From: Eurosta solidaginis
Taxonomy: Eukaryota > Arthropoda > Insecta > Diptera > Tephritidae
Reading direction: 5' to 3'
Length of the DNA stretch: 64,000 bases
Assembly (NCBI RefSeq): GCF_040869045.1
Contig: NC_090324.1
Location: forward strand, 51,613,346-51,677,345
Shown here: positions 58,800 through 64,000 of the stretch, piece by piece
Layout of the letters: each line of letters begins with the position of its first letter
Position numbering within the stretch: the stretch's first letter is position 1
Position numbers and translations under genes: made by a program
The notes under the pieces: generated by a model
Told to the model about the DNA's origin: nothing
Databases searched by the model: none
What the model saw: only the letters and a program-made list of their open reading frames with translations

Positions 58800-59068
58800 A
58801 ATTTTACATCAGCAGAGGAGACACTTCTAATATCTTTGGCTGAGCAGCACGCCTCAATATTGGAGAATAAAAAACCGGCGCGGTCTTTTGCGAACAGAAA
58901 CGGAAAGTATGGGAGCAAATATATCGCGCTTTTGAGGCCCAGATGGACGTCAAACGTGGAGCGAAAAATTTAAAGGAAAAGTATGAGAACTTGAAACGGA
59001 AAGCCAGAAAGTCCATGGCAGGGGAGCGTAGTATAATGGATAGCCTTTTTTATCTTTTTCACAATTGA
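58800..59068 (+). pseudogene. Myb/SANT-like DNA-binding domain remnant
   Basis: The plus strand reads FTSAEETLLISLAEQHASIL and ENKK, then after a one-base shift TGAVFCEQKRKVWEQIYRAF, KRGAKNLKEKYENLKRKARK and SMAGERS, ending at TGA 59066-59068. The spacing of Trp, the basic KLKEKYENLKRK segment and the acidic start match the Myb/SANT-like domains that accompany PIF/Harbinger transposons and zeste-like proteins. About 85 residues are visible with one frameshift. No nuclease partner was found nearby. Reverse-strand open frames here are shadows. Confidence 0.6.
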
Positions 59069-59639
59069 TTAAACAATATAAATGTTACCAGATATTAGCA
59101 CGAAGTCAAAATGTAAAAAATACTAGTTCGAGACTATTATCATATTTATTTTAATCAATAGTGGAAACAGAAATGAAACTTACCTTTGGCTGTGGTTTAA
59201 GGCTTTTTCGAAAGTGACCTTATCCAAAATTATTCCACTTAATAATTTTATCAGATATGACCCAAATGCAATTAATAAGCACTTAAATTGCGAAAAATTA
59301 AGTGAAGTGAACAAACAGTTCCATATAAAAACGGAATAAGTGCACTTATACTTTTTTCCGGGTTTTAATGTGATCATTGTGGAAATATGAAGTTTCTAAT
59401 ATTCGGATATTTAATATTGGGATCCCATTGAGATCTATGTACGTAATTTATTTGTATTAAATTTGTAAACACTCCATTTCATGAATATATATGACCATAT
59501 CTACCATAAAATATCGTCTGTGAACAATATAATACTAAGATATAACAGAGCAGAATAAATTAGGAAGAAAGGAAAAACAAACAAAAACATTGAAATTATT
59601 CACGCAATCATATTTACTAAAATAAAATTTATTTCACTA
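59069..59639. other. AT-rich non-coding stretch
   Basis: No supported gene or repeat. It may contain the rest of a Harbinger-like element, but no inverse of the GGGCCGTTTTCAT edge was found. Confidence 0.35.
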
Positions 59640-62245
59640 CTTTAAGCGACATAAACCAATTAATGTTTTGGGATCTAAGCATCCGATTAATGGATATATA
59701 ATCCAACAAAGTTAGCCTTATAATAAATATAGTAATATACTGCCTATGCAAGACGGCCGCTATGATGCCGGTTGCCGCTCTGACCTAAAATCAAAAAAGT
59801 TTTTGGGACTTTTTTTTCGTAATTAGCATAAAAGGCAATATAAAAAATGTAATGTTATATTTTTGTAACTTTTTTTTTGTTGCTCAGTATAAGACGTACT
59901 TCATCTAAAATGAGGATTAAATCTGCAAATGCAATAACATTTTCGAGCAAATTTTCCATTAATTGTTATAAATAAATTAGTTAGTTTCAACAAAAGTTAA
60001 CTCATTATTTGTGATTTCATGTTTTTTGAAAACAACTAAAATAAAAAACCAAGAATCTGTTAAATGTATGATGATGACATGTATTTACGTGTAGGAAAAA
60101 TTTGCCACAAAAAATGGGCCGGTCAAAAATTAATTCTATTTAAGGTTTTTGGTACGCTATAAATTATTTTGGAAAATTTTTTTAGGATTTTGGTAGAGGC
60201 TATTATAGGTAATGGCAATAATGGGAAACCATATTTGTATGCAGGTGAAACATTTGTGCCTTCGAATTTGAAATTCACATTAAACACTTAGATAATTGTT
60301 CCCAAAGACGGCGCGCAATAAATTAGTTAGTTTCAACAAAAGTTAACTCATTATTTGTGATTTCATGTTTTTTTGAAAACAACTAAAATAAAAAACAAAG
60401 AATCTGTTAAATAAAGACTTATATATTTACGTGTAGGTAAAATTTGCCACAAAAAATGGGCCGGTCAAAAATTAATTCTATTTAAGATTTTTGGTACGCT
60501 ATAAATTATTTTGGAAAAATTTTTTAGCATTTTTGTAGAGGCTATTATAGGTAAGCGGCAACAATGGGAAACCATATTTGTATGCAGGTGAAACATTTGT
60601 GCCTTCGATACATAAAATTTGAAATTCACATTAAACACTTAGATAATTGTTCCCAAAGACGGCGCGCTTGTGCATGAAGGTTTAGGTCTTTGAAATTCGC
60701 ATTAGAAAATTTAGAAAATTTTTCCCAAAGATGGCGCGCTTGTGCACGACAATGAATTACGATATTTGTATGAATTTTTCGAATTTACAAAAAACTTTTT
60801 CTATTAATTATAAACAAATAGAGTAATATTTGTAAATACATAAGTCTTTATTTAACAGATTCTTTGTTTTTTATTTTAGTTGTTTTCAAAAAACTTAAAT
60901 CACAAATAATGAGTTAATTTTTGTTGAAACTAACTAATTTATCGCGCGCCGTCTTTGGGAACAATTATCTAAGTGTTTAACGTGAATTTCAAATTTTATG
61001 TATCCCCGCTAAATTCGAAGGCACAAATGTTTCACCTGCATACAAATATGGTTTCCCATTGTTGCCGCTTACCTATAATAGCCTCTAAAAAATTGTTCCA
61101 AAATAATTTATAGCGTACCAAAGACCTTATATAGAATAAATTTTTGACCGGCCCATTGTTTGTGGCAAATTTTACCTACACGTAAATACATAAGTCTTCA
61201 TTTAACAGATTCTTTGTTTTTTATTTTAGTTGTTTTCAAAAAAACATGAAATCACAAATAATGAGTTAACTTTTGTTGAAACTAACTAATTTATTTATAG
61301 CAATTAATAGCAAATTTGCTCGAAAATGTTGTATAAATTTGCCAAAAAAATGGGCCGGTCAAAAATTAATTCTATTTAAGGTTTTTGGTACGCTATAAAT
61401 TATTTTGGAACAATTTTTTATGATTTTGGTAGAGGCTATTATAGGTAAGCGGCAACAATGGGAAACCATATTTGTATGCAAGTGAAACATTTGTTCCTTC
61501 GAATTTAGCGGGGGTACATAAAATTTGAAATTCACATTAAACATTTGGATAATTGTTCCCAAAGACGGCGCGCAATAAATTATTTAATTTCAACAAAAGT
61601 TAACTCATTATTTGTGATTTCATGTTTTTTTGAAAACAAATAAAATAAAAAACAAAGAATCTGTTAAATAAAGACTTATGTATTTACGTGTAGGTAAAAT
61701 TTGCCACAAAACATGGGCCGGTAAAAATTAATTCTTTTTAAGATTTTTGGTACGCTATAAATTATTTTGGAACAATTTTTTAGTATTTTGGTACAGGCTA
61801 TTATAGGTAAGCGGCAACAATGGGTAACCATATTTGTATGCAGGTGAAACATTTGTGCCTTCGAATTTAGCGGGGATACATGAAATTTGAAATTAACATT
61901 AAACACTTAGATAATTGTTCCGAAAGACAACGCGCTTGTGCATAAAGGTTTAGGTCTTTGAAATTCGCATTAGAAAACTTAGATAATTGTTCCCAAAGAT
62001 GGCACGCTTGTGCACGATAATGAATTACGATATTTGTATGAATTGTTCGAATTTACAAAAACTTTTTCTATTAATTATAAACAAATAGAGTAATATTTGT
62101 TAACAAAAATAGGCCTATGCACTGCGGCTGATCAATACGAATAAATTCAAATAACTTTTATATGATTTGACGTATGCTAAATATGCGAAACAGCCTGTCA
62201 ATTGATTGTATGGAAATTTTGTTAGCGTATTAATATACAGATGCT
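59640..62245. repeat. Shuffled, inverted relics of the 1.09-kb element
   Basis: Segments: 59640-60300 and 60310-60835 in minus orientation, 60836-61325 in plus, and 61326-62245 in minus. The outer right edge is again TCTGTATATTAATACGC on the minus strand at 62245, and the outer left edge has the 3' extension (TTATTATAAGGCTAAC, then GAAATAAATTTTATTT). Divergence is much higher than in the main array, so these belong to an older or sister subfamily, with CCAAAGACGGCGCGC and GGGCCGGTCAAAAATTAATTC as its signatures. No genes; short minus-strand ORFs at 61359-61906 are repeat by-products. Confidence 0.7.
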
Positions 62246-63009
62246 TTCAAGAATGTTTTATATACTTTTGTGTGGCAAATACTTCCAGGACTTCGACATC
62301 GACATGTTGTTTTTGACCTGGAAACATATAAAAACATTCATCATCAAGCCTTCTACGTTTCTTAAAAAATTTTACTTACATGTTTGTTAAAATTCTGTTA
62401 GAAATTAATAAAAAAAATAAAAGGGAAATATTTTTCTGCCAACTAATTTCTAACTTAGAAAAACGGAACTACGATCGGAATGCAGAATAAACGAAATCGA
62501 ACGATTCGAAGTTGGATCGAAAGAGATTGGAAACCGGAATACCAAAATTGCCAAATCGAAAAGAGTTCCAATCCAAGTCGAAAAGCAGAATAGGTCTGAT
62601 TATCAATTCAGGCGTTTGCTTGTTTTCTTCAACAGCGATTACATTTATCGGAATGAAAAGACAAATATTTTTAACATTTAAATAATGTTAAATTGACAGC
62701 ATTTTTTTGAAGTACACATTTCCTATTTTGATATATAATGCAAATTTGATATTATTTTTCATGTGGAAAACACATTATTATAATGTAATATCTACATTTT
62801 TTTCATTTTTACATTTCAACACGAATGTGTTTTTTCCATGTAGATATGATTTTTTTAAATAAAATTTTTTTTTTTTCGATCAGTTTCTTTCTGTTGAATT
62901 TTATATACGCATACGTTAGATCTCATGCATAGGCTCAAAAAGCATGAATTCCACTTATTTCTGAAGGAGCTACTTCGGTTTTTTTTGATCAATTTATCTA
63001 TGATTAATA
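62246..63009. other. Non-coding stretch before the hAT C-terminus
   Basis: AT-rich, with a purine-rich segment at about 62465-62600 containing many GAAATCGAA/AAATCGAAA words. It ends in TTAATATTACAG at 63014, a good splice acceptor for the hAT exon that follows. Confidence 0.45.
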
Positions 63010-63408
63010 TTACAGGAATGCGATTCTGTGGCTTTTCCTAATGTTCACATGTTGTTGAAAATCTTATGTACGCTTCCAGTAACAATGGCAACGAACGAGA
63101 TATCTTTTTCAATTCTTAGGCTGATTGAGATCTATTTGAGAAACACGATGAGTGAAAATCGATTTAATGGCTGTGCATCACTAAGCATCCACCGTGATCA
63201 AATTGTTACCTTTGATGAAGTTTTAGATGAAATTGCAAAGAAAAGCCAACGCACGCGCTTGAGTTTTTAATGTAACCTTTTTCATATCATATTCTGAATA
63301 CACGTACTTTAATGTTAAAGCTTAAGACAACATTTTTTTAATTTATTTAACTGAAAAAAATATTTTTTTTTGAACCCACTCCAAGGCAATATTCCGGCTA
63401 CGCCCCTG
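63010..63408 (+). pseudogene. hAT C-terminal dimerisation domain and 3' end
   Basis: The frame 63028-63270 (open, with upstream codons back to the acceptor near 63015) reads VAFPNVHMLLKILCTLPVTM, ATNEISFSILRLIEIYLRNT and NRFNGCASLSIHRDQI, the conserved hAT dimerisation block. In relatives the motif is usually AERSFSxL; here it is NEISFSIL. The stop is TAA at 63268-63270. The downstream end TACGCCCCTG at 63399-63408 is the approximate inverse of CAGGCCCG at 55543, so 55543-63408 was probably one hAT element. No 8-bp target duplication is visible. Confidence 0.7.
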
Positions 63409-64000
63409 CCGTGAATAAAGAGTTTTTGCGACCTGAAGAAGTAATAATTCGTCGAGATCATCAAAAGTGTCCTGTTATTTTTCCACGTGATTGTCATGAC
63501 GTGGCATTTCCTACCTCGTATTTAAACAGAATCTTGCCAAATGGAGAGAAAGTGGAGCGTGACTAGTTAGTGTGGAGTGCCAGTAGCAATGCTTTTTATT
63601 GCCTATCATGTCGTCTGTTAAGCACCAATACTTTAAATCGACCTAAAATGTGTTGTCCTGGCGGATACTCGAAATTCCAGGAATGGAAGAAGCTATACGA
63701 TAAACTGCCATCACACGAAAATACTCAAGATCACATTAAATGTTATATTCAATGGCGATCTTTACAAAGTTTAATTCAAAAGGAGGCTACAAATGATACA
63801 CTTATTTATCACTGAAACTCAAAAGTGGAAAGAAATTTTATATAGAATTTTGGACACTATTTTATTTTTGGGTGAAAGGCATTGCTTTCAAAGGCGAAAG
63901 TTTATATCTTGGTGAACGAAACAATGGACATTTTTTGGGCATCTAAGATCTCATAAGCCATTATGATCCGATACTTAGAGATCATTTTGAGAAAGTTAGG
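63409..64000 (+). pseudogene. Second hAT copy, 5'-truncated, continues off the window
   Basis: It begins inside the coding region (NKEFLRPEE, EVIIRRDHQKCPVIFPRDC) and matches 55898-56400 closely. It keeps the 92 bp missing from copy 1, which encode the zinc-finger piece VWSASSNAFYCLSCRLLST and LNRPKMCCPGGYSKFQEW, but lacks about 12 bases near 63806 (NEQL region). A TAG just before VWS and later shifts show it is also dead. The window ends before its catalytic core. Confidence 0.75.

Noticed and set aside
58679..59016. Two minus-strand ORFs of 70-79 residues
   Set aside because: They are antisense to the Myb/SANT-like domain, which explains the sequence better.

Overview
The window looks like heterochromatin-like or repeat-rich DNA from a brachyceran fly, most probably tephritid-like. 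I infer this from AT-rich introns and spacers, a tRNA-derived SINE and dispersed repeats that I associate from memory with higher flies, a Penelope-like element, and relics of fly-type Jockey, R1, I, Gypsy, BEL, hAT and Helitron families. Only one plausible host gene is visible: two 3' exons at 378-892. Nearly everything else is mobile DNA, mostly dead, nested and rearranged.

Layout. 1-1.0 kb: last exons of an unidentified host gene. 1.1-4.3 kb: minus-strand relics of an R1-like LINE and a Gypsy-type LTR element. 4.58-7.84 kb: DINE-1-like (Helentron-associated) element with a 129-bp tandem array, a terminal stem-loop and a GGAC microsatellite. 7.84-23.0 kb: the dominant feature, a 15-unit head-to-tail array of a ~1.09-kb element whose left edge is always TCT(A/T/G)TATATTAATACG; it looks like a non-autonomous Helitron-like element amplified into a satellite with higher-order structure. 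23.7-25.5 kb: C/T-rich ACTCCC/ACTCCT minisatellite. 26.3-30.6 kb: an almost complete Helitron Rep-helicase gene with a few disabling mutations. 31.2-32.4 kb: two direct copies of an unclassified repeat. 32.5-32.85 kb: tRNA-derived SINE. 32.9-35.3 kb: no recognisable gene.

35.7-43.7 kb: a composite bounded by inverted TACACTCAGAGAAAAA ends. It contains a second DINE-like element and a Penelope-like element in head-to-head inverted arrangement. 44.5-48.7 kb: Jockey-superfamily LINE whose ORF2 is split by a 594-bp element with a clean 9-bp target-site duplication. 48.7-49.3 kb: minus-strand RNase H LINE tail. 49.4-51.07 kb: third DINE-like copy. 51.07-54.9 kb: BEL/Pao gag and protease separated by a 2.5-kb nested insertion (inverted copies of the 1.09-kb element plus an I-like LINE tail). 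55.1-55.5 kb: two DINE termini side by side. 55.54-63.41 kb: hAT (ZMYM1-like) transposase relic split by ~6 kb of other repeats, including a Myb/SANT-like domain remnant and inverted, shuffled copies of the 1.09-kb element. 63.41-64 kb: the start of a second hAT copy.

No genes here form an operon or pathway. The biology is a stratified record of transposition, with satellite formation from a probable rolling-circle element as its most striking product. Family names rest on motifs read by eye; none was checked by database search.
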